DNA of 64,000 bases from Flavitalea sp966112615 (GCA_966112615.1 CBHWDO010000007.1:97303-161302), one strand, 5' to 3'. Shown: positions 25,092 through 34,065, counted from the stretch's first letter. Made by a program: numbers and translations. The notes: generated by a model from the letters alone, not told the origin.

Positions 25092-26462
25092 TTGAACCAG
25101 AGAAATCAAAGTCTTGATACCCTTCGCGGATTTGCCATCCTGGCCATGGTGCTTTCGAGCAGCATTGCATTTGGTATCCTGCCTGGATGGATGTACCACG
25201 CACAGGTACCTCCACCCAAACATGTGTATGATCCGGCTTTACCAGGTATTACCTGGGTTGACCTGGTTTTCCCTTTCTTCCTGTTCTCTATGGGTGCTGC
25301 ATTCCCATTGGCATTCAGAAAAAAAATAGCAGCAGGAATGACTGGCTGGGAACTTTTCAGGTTCGCTGCAAAAAGGTTTTTGTTGCTGGTGTTCTTTGCC
25401 ATTTTTACGCTGCAGCTAAGAGCCTGGGTAATAGAAAAAGATCCCGGAGATCTTTCAAATTCCTTGTCAATATTGGCTTTTGGATTATTGTTCCTGATGT
25501 ATATCGATACATCCAGGAGAAATATCTACTGGAAAATAGCAGGATACTTTTCATTCGCAGTGGCTGCATTCCTGTTGTTTTTTATTCCCTACCAGCAGGG
25601 CAAAACATTTGATCCTTCGAAGTCTGATATCATCATCATTGTGCTGGCCAATATGGCATTCTTTGGCTCCCTGATCTGGTATTTTACCAGGAATAATATT
25701 ATGGCGAGAATGGCTATCCTGCCATTTATTCTTGCCATCTTCCTCGCTGCAAAAGTGGAAGGAAGCTGGAATAAAATAGTGTTTGATTTTACACCGGCCG
25801 ACTGGATGTACAAATTCTATTACCTGAAGTATTTATTCATCATCATCCCGGGGTCTATCGTGGGAGATTGGATTGCAGATAATACTTCCAAATCAAAAAT
25901 CTTTAACAGCCGTATCAACTGGATCCTTGCCGGTTCATTACTGGCCATCATTATATTGAATACTGTTTTATTATACACGCGGGATCTAACTATTAACCTC
26001 CTGCTGAGTGGATTTCTGCTGGCAATAGTACTTTGGTATAATAAATATTTGTCGCTAAGTTATCAGAAGATCTTAAACCTTGGCGCTGCTTTGCTGCTGC
26101 TTGGTTTGTTTCTGGAAGCCACTGAAGGTGGCATCAAGAAAGATCCGTCGACCTTCAGTTATTATTTTGTAACAGGCGGTTTGGCAATATGTGCATTGCT
26201 GTTTTTCGAGTTGACTGAATGGCACAGGTTATTCAGGCAGCCTGCTAAGTTTTTAGCCCTTGTGGGTCAAAACCCAATGGTGGCCTATGTTTCAGGCAAC
26301 CTGCTCCTGCTGCCTTTATTAAAGATCACTGGTGGTATCACCATTTTGAATATGATGCAGGATAATATACCTGCTGGAATTTTTAGAGGATTTTTATTCA
26401 CTTCGATCGTTGCCATTATAACTGTTTGGTTCACTAAACAAAAATGGTTCTGGAAAACTTGA
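25092..26462 (+). CDS. HGSNAT-like transmembrane acyltransferase (DUF5009)
   Basis: A 456-residue membrane protein with about eleven helices. The N-terminal LDTLRGFAILAMVLSS and the following WVDLVFPFFLFSMGAAFPLAF belong to the heparan-alpha-glucosaminide N-acetyltransferase/DUF5009 group; the C-terminal ALVGQNPMVAYVSGN helix also fits. In lysosomes the homologue carries acetyl groups from acetyl-CoA across the membrane to N-acetylate terminal glucosamine. Bacterial members occur in glycan loci and probably acetylate periplasmic sugars. Start is a TTG at 25092, 3 bases after the previous stop; no ATG precedes the LDTLRG helix. Confidence 0.82.
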   Translation: MNQRNQSLDTLRGFAILAMVLSSSIAFGILPGWMYHAQVPPPKHVYDPALPGITWVDLVFPFFLFSMGAAFPLAFRKKIAAGMTGWELFRFAAKRFLLLVFFAIFTLQLRAWVIEKDPGDLSNSLSILAFGLLFLMYIDTSRRNIYWKIAGYFSFAVAAFLLFFIPYQQGKTFDPSKSDIIIIVLANMAFFGSLIWYFTRNNIMARMAILPFILAIFLAAKVEGSWNKIVFDFTPADWMYKFYYLKYLFIIIPGSIVGDWIADNTSKSKIFNSRINWILAGSLLAIIILNTVLLYTRDLTINLLLSGFLLAIVLWYNKYLSLSYQKILNLGAALLLLGLFLEATEGGIKKDPSTFSYYFVTGGLAICALLFFELTEWHRLFRQPAKFLALVGQNPMVAYVSGNLLLLPLLKITGGITILNMMQDNIPAGIFRGFLFTSIVAIITVWFTKQKWFWKT

Positions 26463-26475
26463 AAACTATTTCAAA

Positions 26476-27156
26476 ATGAAAAGAAAATACCTGGGATGGA
26501 TCCTCACTATGGCCATCACCGGATCGGTTATGGCTCAGGAGAAAGTGAGCGTCGACAGCGCTTACAATAATTCTCATTACCGTGAGCGTATGGAATTGTT
26601 TGCAAAAATGCCTGCTACTAAAAAAGGGATTGTATTTCTTGGAAACAGTATTACTGAAGCAGGAAAGTGGAATGATCTTCTTCCGGGAAGAAAAGTGATG
26701 AACCGCGGAATCAGTGGTGACAACAGTTTTGGAGTTGTTGCAAGGATGCCATCCATCATTAAAGATAAGCCTTCAAAGATCTTCCTGATGATCGGTATCA
26801 ATGATCTTAAAAGAGAAGTTCCTGTGGAAGTGATTGCTGAAAATTACAAACGCATCATCAATGCTATCAAAATATCATCACCTAGAACAAAGCTTTACCT
26901 GCAATCAGTACTGCCGGTAAATGATTCTTTATTGATCGCTCCATTCAGGAAGATCAGGAATGAAGATATCATAAAACTGAACCAGCAATTGCAATTACTG
27001 GCAGATGGAAAGAAGATCATCTATGTTGACCTGCACAAGGTATTTGCAGAATCGAACGGTCAGTTGAAGGCAAATGAAACACCGGATGGAATTCACCTGA
27101 AGATCAGTTCCTATGCGGCATGGGTTGAACATCTTAAAAAGCTTAACTGCTTATAA
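26476..27156 (+). CDS. Secreted SGNH/GDSL hydrolase (first copy)
   Basis: A 226-residue protein with signal peptide (ending VMAQ) and an SGNH esterase fold: block I FLGNSITEAG with the Ser nucleophile near 57, block II GISGDNSFG (Gly), block III GINDL (Asn), block V DGIHLKISSYA (Asp and His). Family PF13472; probably removes acetyl groups from sugars. It is a paralogue of the next gene, which starts one base after its stop; the blocks align closely. Secretion and operon place fit periplasmic deacylation of the oligosaccharide. Confidence 0.88.
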   Translation: MKRKYLGWILTMAITGSVMAQEKVSVDSAYNNSHYRERMELFAKMPATKKGIVFLGNSITEAGKWNDLLPGRKVMNRGISGDNSFGVVARMPSIIKDKPSKIFLMIGINDLKREVPVEVIAENYKRIINAIKISSPRTKLYLQSVLPVNDSLLIAPFRKIRNEDIIKLNQQLQLLADGKKIIYVDLHKVFAESNGQLKANETPDGIHLKISSYAAWVEHLKKLNCL

Positions 27157-27157
27157 C

Positions 27158-27826
27158 ATGAAGAAATTAGTAAGACTATTTTTGGCTGCATCGCTGTTGC
27201 CTGCCTTCAGTTTCGCACAGAAGAACGACAGCAGTTTTCATAACTGGTATTATGATGTGCGCGTTGAATTGTATGATAAGATCAATGATAAGGTTGATAT
27301 AGCATTCATAGGAAACAGCATCACCGAAAGAGGGGAATGGCATGAAATGCTTCCCGACAAAAGAATTGCAAACAGGGGTATCGGAGGGGATAATTCATAT
27401 GGGATCCTTGCAAGACTGGATGGCGTAATTCGTCAAAGGCCTTCAAAAATATTCCTGATGGTTGGAATCAATGACCTTGGCAGAGGATTGTCGCCACAGG
27501 TTATTGCTGCAAATTATCAAAGGATCATACAGCAGCTTAAAACTTCTTTGCCAAAAACAAAGATCTACCTGCAAAGCGTGTTGCCTTTGAATGATGCCGT
27601 ATTGAAATATGATTACCTGAAAAATAAGAACAGTAAGGTTAAAGAACTGAATGGTTTGGTTAAGGACCTTTCAAAACAATTCAACCTGGTGTATATCGAC
27701 CTTCATCCAGTAATGTCTGATGCCAATGGTGAATTGAAAAAAGAATTTACCATGGATGGTATTCACCTGAATACTGAAGCTTATATCGCATGGGTTGATT
27801 TCCTCAAACGAAAAAATTTCTTATGA
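27158..27826 (+). CDS. Secreted SGNH/GDSL hydrolase (second copy)
   Basis: About 222 residues from the ATG at 27158, just one base after the upstream stop; the longer frame overlaps the first copy. Signal peptide ends SFAQ. Blocks: FIGNSITERGEW, GIGGDNSYGILARL, VGINDLGRG, LYLQSVLP-type strand (IYLQSVLPLND) and DGIHLNTEAYIAW. Clearly a tandem duplicate of the preceding gene with diverged surface residues, so the two may take different acyl positions or sugars. It overlaps DUF4434 by ATGA. Confidence 0.88.
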   Translation: MKKLVRLFLAASLLPAFSFAQKNDSSFHNWYYDVRVELYDKINDKVDIAFIGNSITERGEWHEMLPDKRIANRGIGGDNSYGILARLDGVIRQRPSKIFLMVGINDLGRGLSPQVIAANYQRIIQQLKTSLPKTKIYLQSVLPLNDAVLKYDYLKNKNSKVKELNGLVKDLSKQFNLVYIDLHPVMSDANGELKKEFTMDGIHLNTEAYIAWVDFLKRKNFL

Positions 27827-28755
27827 AGATAACCGGAACATTCATCGATGAAATAAGTCATGATATTCCTCATCAAAACTGGGGAAGGGAAGAGTGGGAT
27901 CAAGATTTGGCACATATGCGATCGATTGGTATCGATACAGTGATCATGATCCGCAGCGGATACAGAAGGTTTATTACTTATCCATCAAAACACCTGGTCC
28001 TGAATCATGGATGTTATCAACCACCTGTTGACCTGGTAGAAATGTTTCTTGAACTCGCTGATAAATATGAAATGAAATTTTATTTCGGTTTATACGATAG
28101 CGGGCTTTTCTGGGACACTGGAAATATGCAGCATGAGATCGATGTGAACAGGTATGTGATCGATGAAGTATGGAGTAAATATGGTCGTCATAAAAGTTTC
28201 AAAGGATGGTACCTGAGTATGGAGATAAGTCGTAAGACAAAAGGAGCGACTGAAGCCTTCCGTACACTTGGTATGCATTGTAAAGAAGTAAGTGGTGGAC
28301 TTCCCACATTGATCTCTCCATGGATCGATGGGAAAAAAGCCGTTATGGCTGCGTCTTCAACATTGTCGAAAGAAGATGCTGTATCACTGCTTGAGCATGA
28401 AAAAGAATGGAGCGAAATTTTTGAAGGAGTGAAAGGCGCAGTGGATGCTGTAGCCTTCCAGGATGGGCATATCGATTACCATGAACTGGAAGATTTCTTC
28501 CGGGTGAACAAATCAATGGCAGATAAGTATGGAATTCAATGCTGGACGAACGCAGAATCATTCGACCGTGATATGCCCATCAAATTCCTTCCTATCAAAT
28601 TTGAAAAATTAAAGTTGAAGCTGGATGCTGCAAGGAAAGCGGGCTATGACAAAGCCATCACTTTTGAGTTCTCACATTTCATGAGTCCTCAATCAGCTTA
28701 CCTGCAGGCAGGTCATTTATTCAACAGGTATAAAGAGTACATACAGACTATTTAA
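27823..28755 (+). CDS. DUF4434 family protein
   Basis: A 310-residue protein without a signal peptide, matching DUF4434 (TIM-barrel, glycosidase-like). Segments: TGTFIDEISHDIPHQNWG at the start, IDTVIMIRSG, FYFGLYDSGLFW, SFKGWYLSMEIS and a C-terminal FEFSHFMSPQS with acidic residues at strand ends that could be catalytic. The family is found in glycan loci and has no assigned activity. It overlaps the previous gene by 4 bases (ATGA). Cytoplasmic location is an inference from the absent signal. Confidence 0.75.
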   Translation: MKITGTFIDEISHDIPHQNWGREEWDQDLAHMRSIGIDTVIMIRSGYRRFITYPSKHLVLNHGCYQPPVDLVEMFLELADKYEMKFYFGLYDSGLFWDTGNMQHEIDVNRYVIDEVWSKYGRHKSFKGWYLSMEISRKTKGATEAFRTLGMHCKEVSGGLPTLISPWIDGKKAVMAASSTLSKEDAVSLLEHEKEWSEIFEGVKGAVDAVAFQDGHIDYHELEDFFRVNKSMADKYGIQCWTNAESFDRDMPIKFLPIKFEKLKLKLDAARKAGYDKAITFEFSHFMSPQSAYLQAGHLFNRYKEYIQTI

Positions 28756-28779
28756 AAACGCATAATTATTCGGCGTACT

Positions 28780-29970
28780 ATGAAAGAATTTGCAGAATTG
28801 TATCGAAGTGAGTTGCTGGAGCAGGTTGTTCCGTTCTGGATGAAACATTCCATTGATAAAGCGAATGGTGGATTTTTTACGTGCCTCGATCAGCACGGGA
28901 ATGTGTTTGATACCGATAAGTTTATGTGGTTGCAGGGCCGCCAGGTTTGGCTTTTCTCTATGTTGTACAACAAAGTAGAGAAAAAGCAGGAATGGCTTGA
29001 TATTGCAAAATATGGTGCTGCATTCATGGAGAAATATGGAAGAGATGAAAAAGGCAACTGGTATTTTTCCCTGACCGCCGATGGTAAGCCATTGGTTCAG
29101 CCTTATAATATCTTTTCGGATTGCTTTGCTGCCATGGGTTTTGGCGCACTGGCCAATGCAACCGGTAATCAGCACTATGCACAAATAGCCAGGGAAACTT
29201 TTCTCAATATTTTACTTAGAAAAGAAAATCCAAAAGGACACTATAATAAACTCTATCCTGGAACAAGATCATTGAAGAATTTTTCTCTTCCAATGATCCT
29301 TTGCAATCTTTCCCTTGAAATGGAAAGCATTGTAGGAAGTGAATTTGTGGACCAGTTTATTCCGGAGGTTTTGCATGAAGTACTCGATGTATTCTATCAG
29401 CCTGAAATCGGATTGATCCTGGAGAATGTGGCGGATGATGGTTCTTTTGTTGACTGCTTTGAAGGTAGATTACTTAACCCCGGCCATGCTATAGAAGCCA
29501 TGTGGTTTGTTATGGATCTTGGTGTGAGGCTCAATGATCAGTCGTTGATCCAGAAAGCCATTGATATCACTTTGCACACCCTGGAATACGGATGGGATAA
29601 GGAATTCGGAGGAATATACTATTTCCTCGACGTAAAGAATGCTCCCCCGCAGCAACTCGAATGGGATCAGAAACTCTGGTGGGTACATGTTGAAGCCCTC
29701 GTTGCAGTGGCTAAAGGCTACCAGCTTACCGGCAATGAAGATTGTAAAAAATGGTTTGAAAAATTGCATGAGTATACCTGGTCTCATTTCCGTGATGATG
29801 AGTATGCTGAATGGTTTGGATACCTCAATCGCAGGGGAGAGCCATTGCTCACTTTGAAAGGCGGTAAATGGAAGGGTTGTTTCCATGTTCCAAGAGCACT
29901 GTTCCAGGTATGGCAGACTCTTGAAAAGCCCGTAAATTCTTTGGTGACCGATCCTCAACTAATATATTGA
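28780..29970 (+). CDS. AGE family epimerase/isomerase
   Basis: A 396-residue soluble (alpha/alpha)6-barrel enzyme of the N-acylglucosamine 2-epimerase/cellobiose 2-epimerase superfamily. Markers: HSIDKANGGFFTCLDQ, LQGRQVWLFSMLYN, NPGHAIEAMWFVMDLG with the catalytic His, and the KLWWVHVEALVA segment. It likely interconverts GlcNAc/ManNAc or a related sugar at C2. No signal, so cytoplasmic. Its position between DUF4434 and the alpha/beta hydrolase, upstream of NagB, supports an amino-sugar substrate. Confidence 0.88.
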   Translation: MKEFAELYRSELLEQVVPFWMKHSIDKANGGFFTCLDQHGNVFDTDKFMWLQGRQVWLFSMLYNKVEKKQEWLDIAKYGAAFMEKYGRDEKGNWYFSLTADGKPLVQPYNIFSDCFAAMGFGALANATGNQHYAQIARETFLNILLRKENPKGHYNKLYPGTRSLKNFSLPMILCNLSLEMESIVGSEFVDQFIPEVLHEVLDVFYQPEIGLILENVADDGSFVDCFEGRLLNPGHAIEAMWFVMDLGVRLNDQSLIQKAIDITLHTLEYGWDKEFGGIYYFLDVKNAPPQQLEWDQKLWWVHVEALVAVAKGYQLTGNEDCKKWFEKLHEYTWSHFRDDEYAEWFGYLNRRGEPLLTLKGGKWKGCFHVPRALFQVWQTLEKPVNSLVTDPQLIY

Positions 29971-29976
29971 TAGCAT

Positions 29977-30825
29977 ATGAAGAAGTTGTCAATATCCATT
30001 CTGTTACTGATATTCTATATTTCCCTTTTTGCACAAAAGCCTAACAGGCATGTATATGCGCAGAAAGAACAGGATACCCTTTGGCTGGATCATTATGCAC
30101 CTGCTAAATCGAATGGGATCTCTGTGGTATTTGTTCATGGCGGAGCTTTTACCGGGGGCGATCCGGAAAATCAGAAGCCAATGGCAGATGGACTTACCAA
30201 ACTTGGATACCATGTATTCGTGATCAAATACAGGTTGTACCTCAAAGGAAAGAGTTTTGGATGCGAAACAACGACACCCGAGAAACTGAAAGCAATCAGG
30301 TATGCTGTAGAAGATATAGATGATGCAACCGGTTTCATTATTAAGAATCAGGCATCATTAAAGATCGATACCAATAAACTGATCCTATCCGGAAGTAGTG
30401 CTGGTGCAGAAGCTGTGCTGAATTATGCATACGATCCCTTTGTTCACCGCAAATCATTTCGTAAACATTCCTACAAGGCAGTAATGTCATTTGCAGGTGC
30501 TGTGCTGGATATGAATAAGCTCACGGCACAAACCTGGATCCCTGTATTCATGATGCATGGAACCAATGACCAGCTGGTACCTTATGGAACTTCACCACAT
30601 AGATTCTGTAAAGCTGCTGATGCCGGTTGGCTGATGATGTTCGGGGCCGAAGCCATTTACAGGAAAGGTGTTGAATTGAAGAAGCCTGTGGTATTGTATG
30701 CTTATGAAGGAGCCGGTCACGAGATCAGTAATTATATGTTCCGAAAATTTTCTGAGATGGATGAATTCATGAAAAAAGTGATCAATGGATCATCGTTTTC
30801 ACCGCAATTCATTCAGGCAAAATAA
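29977..30825 (+). CDS. Secreted alpha/beta hydrolase (esterase/deacetylase type)
   Basis: A 282-residue protein with a signal peptide (ISLFAQ) and an alpha/beta-hydrolase fold: oxyanion HGG in FVHGGAFTGG near 52, the nucleophile GSSAGAE near 137, HGTNDQLVPYG (Asp) and GAGHEI (His). This is the HSL-like carbohydrate esterase pattern. It probably removes acyl groups from glycans in the periplasm, a third esterase beside the two SGNH genes. It ends 19 bases before the NagB fusion gene. Confidence 0.83.
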   Translation: MKKLSISILLLIFYISLFAQKPNRHVYAQKEQDTLWLDHYAPAKSNGISVVFVHGGAFTGGDPENQKPMADGLTKLGYHVFVIKYRLYLKGKSFGCETTTPEKLKAIRYAVEDIDDATGFIIKNQASLKIDTNKLILSGSSAGAEAVLNYAYDPFVHRKSFRKHSYKAVMSFAGAVLDMNKLTAQTWIPVFMMHGTNDQLVPYGTSPHRFCKAADAGWLMMFGAEAIYRKGVELKKPVVLYAYEGAGHEISNYMFRKFSEMDEFMKKVINGSSFSPQFIQAK

Positions 30826-30844
30826 ATCCCTTAAACTATTTTTC

Positions 30845-32779
30845 ATGAATTCGTTAGATCAAAGGACAGGGGTAAGTATGGTTGATGCTTTTGAAAAGAT
30901 CCCCTGTACTGTATTTAAAGACCTGCAGGAAGGTTCGTTGTATGCTGCAAAGATGATCGCAGATGCCGTTAGAGAAGCTGATGGTAAAGGTAAGAAGTTT
31001 GTATTGGGACTGGCTACAGGTTCCACTCCAAAAACTTTGTACAAGGAACTGGTCCGCATGCATCGGGAAGAAGGACTGAGCTTTAAAAATGTGATCACTT
31101 TCAATCTCGATGAATATTATCCTATCGAAAGAAATGCATTTCAAAGCTATTTCAGCTTTATGCATCGTCATTTGTTTGATCATATTGATATTGATCCGAT
31201 AAACATTCATATTCCTGATGGCACCATACCGCGCGAAGAATTGAAAAAATTCTGTGCAGTATATGAAGAGATGATCGAAGCCTATGGAGGTATTGATCTC
31301 CAAGTGCTGGGAATAGGTAATAACGGGCATATTGGTTTTAATGAACCGGGCTCAAGTATTTATTCCAGGACAAGACTAATCAACCTCGATTATTCTACCA
31401 GGGTTGCAAACTCTTATGAGTTTTCAAGTTTGTCGGAAGTACCGCGACTTGCAGTAACCATGGGCATTTCAACCATTCTGAAAGCTAAGAAAGTTTTGCT
31501 GCTTGCCTATGGTGCAGGTAAAGCACCTGTTGTGAAAAGAGCAGTAGAAGAGAATATGTCGGAGCAGGTTCCTGCTTCCCTCTTACAACAACATTCCGAT
31601 GTGGAATTTGTACTGGATGAAGCAGCTGCTTCTGAACTGACGCGCAATAAAAATCCATGGCTGAGTGGTGAAGTGGAATGGACTGAAACCCTTATCAAAA
31701 AAGCAGTAGTGAATCTTTCACTTAAACTTGATAAACCTGTATTATTTCTCACCAATAAAGATTACCGCGAGAATGGTCTGGCAGACCTGTTGGTTGATAA
31801 AGGCGATGCATACGAAGTGAACCTGCAGGTGTATTACCTGTTGCGTGATTCCATTACAGGCTGGCCCGGAGGAAAACCAGGTGTTGAAATTCCAAATCAC
31901 CCGGAAAGAAGCCTGCCTTATCCAAAACGAGTTTTGATATTCTCCCCGCATCCCGATGATGATATCATTTCGATGGGTGGTACATTTCAGCGACTGCATG
32001 ACCAGGGACATGAAGTACATGTAGCTTATCAGACTTCAGGTAACATAGCCGTGACCGATGAGTTTGTTACCCGGTTCCTTGATTTTGCTGTAGGCTTTGA
32101 AAAGATCTCTGGCATTGAAACAGAAAAGTCATCCAGGATTCTCGAAGAAGTTCGCCAATACCTTCATTCCAAAAAAGGAAATGAGATCGATACGCAACAG
32201 ATCCGTGAGATCAAGGGATTAATCAGGAGATGTGAAGCAAAAGCTACCTGCAGATATGTTGGTATTAATGATGCAAACATTCATTTCCAGAATCTTCCTT
32301 TTTATGAAACTGGAACCATTGAGAAAAAACCAATGGGAGAGGAGGATGTACTTCAAACGATGGTATTACTGAGAACTGTAAAGCCGCACCAGGTCTATGC
32401 TGCAGGCGATCTGGCAGATCCGCATGGAACGCATAAGGTTTGTCTCGATATTGTTTTTGAAGCCTTGCGCAGGCTGAAAGAAGAAAAGGAAGAATGGATC
32501 AGCGATTGCTGGTTATGGCTCTACAAAGGGGCATGGCAGGAATGGAACATTGAAGAGATTGAAATGGCCATTCCAATGAGTCCTGAGCAGGTCATCAAAA
32601 AGCGACATGGAATTTTCATTCACCAAAGTCAGAAGGATATGGTGCCTTTCCAGGGATCTGATTCCCGCGAATTCTGGCAGAGGGCGGAGGAAAGAAATGC
32701 CAACACCGCTAACCTTTTTGCAAAACTTGGTCTCACACAATATGCGGCCATGGAAGCTTTTGTAAGATGGCATTATTAA
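30845..32779 (+). CDS. nagB: Glucosamine-6-phosphate deaminase fused to PIG-L-type deacetylase
   Basis: About 644 residues from the ATG at 30845; upstream frame lies inside the hydrolase gene. Residues about 20-290 are NagB: GLATGSTPKTLY (phosphate loop), FNLDEYYP (Asp base, about 89) and LGIGNNGHIGFNEPGSS at 155-171. The Asn160 in place of E. coli Asp141 also occurs in Bacillus NagB, so it need not be inactive. Residues about 355-640 form a PIG-L/LmbE domain with SPHPDDDIISMGGT near 367-380 and the zinc His in DPHGTHKV. The two could act in sequence: deacetylate GlcNAc-6-phosphate or a relative, then isomerise and deaminate to fructose-6-phosphate. It is cytoplasmic. Confidence 0.92.
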   Translation: MNSLDQRTGVSMVDAFEKIPCTVFKDLQEGSLYAAKMIADAVREADGKGKKFVLGLATGSTPKTLYKELVRMHREEGLSFKNVITFNLDEYYPIERNAFQSYFSFMHRHLFDHIDIDPINIHIPDGTIPREELKKFCAVYEEMIEAYGGIDLQVLGIGNNGHIGFNEPGSSIYSRTRLINLDYSTRVANSYEFSSLSEVPRLAVTMGISTILKAKKVLLLAYGAGKAPVVKRAVEENMSEQVPASLLQQHSDVEFVLDEAAASELTRNKNPWLSGEVEWTETLIKKAVVNLSLKLDKPVLFLTNKDYRENGLADLLVDKGDAYEVNLQVYYLLRDSITGWPGGKPGVEIPNHPERSLPYPKRVLIFSPHPDDDIISMGGTFQRLHDQGHEVHVAYQTSGNIAVTDEFVTRFLDFAVGFEKISGIETEKSSRILEEVRQYLHSKKGNEIDTQQIREIKGLIRRCEAKATCRYVGINDANIHFQNLPFYETGTIEKKPMGEEDVLQTMVLLRTVKPHQVYAAGDLADPHGTHKVCLDIVFEALRRLKEEKEEWISDCWLWLYKGAWQEWNIEEIEMAIPMSPEQVIKKRHGIFIHQSQKDMVPFQGSDSREFWQRAEERNANTANLFAKLGLTQYAAMEAFVRWHY

Positions 32780-32815
32780 TACAAACAATCATTCACCAAT
32801 AAGAACAAGAACATC

Positions 32816-34006
32816 ATGAAGGGGTTAAGATCTATTTCCCATGGAGTTGTACTTGGATCAGTAATGTTGATCAGTGCTTCTTCATTCGGGCAGCAAGTAA
32901 CTGCAGAACACAACAAGGCGATCCTCGAAGCAAAACAGGGAACCGGCGTGCAATTGCCGGGATTATTATCGGAGAAGCTTACCAATATTCAGTACCAGAA
33001 AATTGTGATGCCTGGTCCGCAATACATCATTTCTGATGATCCTGAATATATCCGTGTTCCTGAAACAATTGCGATCCGTGAATCTGTACAACCAGGAACA
33101 GTTCGCTTGTATGTGTATAATGTGAATGGTGTAAAGGAACCAAAGCATATCGATCGGAAGATCACTGCAATGATTAAGAATACAGGCAAAGCCACTATGC
33201 GTGTACGGATGCTTAAGTATTCTTCACAGAAGCCCAGTACTAATTATTACCTGATCGGCAAGCAGGGACTTGCTGATTTCTTTGCTTCAAAACCACAGAC
33301 TATTGTAAGAACAGTAAAGCCTGGACAGGCAATTCCTATTGATGAGAAACTGGAAAAGCAAATTGCGAAGTATGATGAGCTCGTTCATGGATTCTACGAG
33401 TTTGTGATCGATCAGCCTGCTGAAATAAGTGTATTGCAGACGGATCCTAAAACTCCGGGAGCGACTGCACTGGCGCGCATCAAATCCGTGGAAACGTCTG
33501 CGCATAAAAATGCTGGCCGCGGATTGTTTGGGGTAAGCAATTACCTGGTTAAAACTGATTCAGTATTGGATACTAAGAATGGTCCTGCAACCATGATCAT
33601 GGCTGATGGTGTTCGTGATCCATGGGTTGTTGGAAAAGATGGAAGCACTGGCGCTATTGCAAAGCTTGCTGGTAACTATGGTGTGATGTATGAAGTTGAA
33701 ATGAAATGGAAGAGCACAGATGGAAAGGGACTGGCAATGGTTACCTGGAACTCACGTGCCGGTGATAATAAATGGTGTGGTGGTATGGCCAATACCATGG
33801 TGGTAAGTGAAGGTAAATTCAAGGAAGGTATCATTCAGTTGCCTGTCGATAAACTGCTGACCAAATCAGCGCCCGAAGCAGTACTGGTACAGGTTTTCAT
33901 GCCTTCAGGAAATGGAGAAGAGCAAACCATTAAGTTTACTTATTCACCTCCGGGTGCATCCTGTTTACCAACGCCGTTGATATTTATCCCGGTTGATATT
34001 CGTTAG
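32816..34006 (+). CDS. Secreted protein of unknown function
   Basis: A 396-residue protein with a signal peptide (about 1-24, ending SSFGQ), last gene of the locus. The body seems to be beta-sandwich, with strand-rich GTVRLYVYNVNG and ITAMIKNTGKATMRVRM resembling Ig-like modules, an acidic middle, and a Cys pair near the C-terminus (WCGG, ASCLP). I recognise no family. It lacks obvious catalytic motifs and could bind the glycan or bridge a complex. It is 36 bases after nagB and ends just before the bidirectional terminator. Confidence 0.7.
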   Translation: MKGLRSISHGVVLGSVMLISASSFGQQVTAEHNKAILEAKQGTGVQLPGLLSEKLTNIQYQKIVMPGPQYIISDDPEYIRVPETIAIRESVQPGTVRLYVYNVNGVKEPKHIDRKITAMIKNTGKATMRVRMLKYSSQKPSTNYYLIGKQGLADFFASKPQTIVRTVKPGQAIPIDEKLEKQIAKYDELVHGFYEFVIDQPAEISVLQTDPKTPGATALARIKSVETSAHKNAGRGLFGVSNYLVKTDSVLDTKNGPATMIMADGVRDPWVVGKDGSTGAIAKLAGNYGVMYEVEMKWKSTDGKGLAMVTWNSRAGDNKWCGGMANTMVVSEGKFKEGIIQLPVDKLLTKSAPEAVLVQVFMPSGNGEEQTIKFTYSPPGASCLPTPLIFIPVDIR

Positions 34007-34029
34007 TTTATATCGCCTGTTAAATCAGA

Positions 34030-34065
34030 AAAGCCCAACCATTCCTGGTTGGGCTTTAATTTTTT
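34030..34065. terminator. Bidirectional rho-independent terminator
   Basis: AAAGCCCAACC (34030-34040) pairs perfectly with GGTTGGGCTTT (34047-34057) around a 6-base loop, followed by T-rich sequence on the plus strand and preceded by an A-run on the same strand. It lies between the convergent end of the glycan locus (34006) and the MFS gene (34076), so it can stop both transcripts. Confidence 0.9.

Noticed and set aside
26476..27826. The two SGNH genes as one frameshifted gene
   Set aside because: Each has its own signal peptide and complete catalytic blocks; the stop and ATG are clean.
31310..31360. NagB inactivation because the Asp141 position is Asn
   Set aside because: Bacillus NagB also has Asn in the GxNGHIGFNEP motif and is active.
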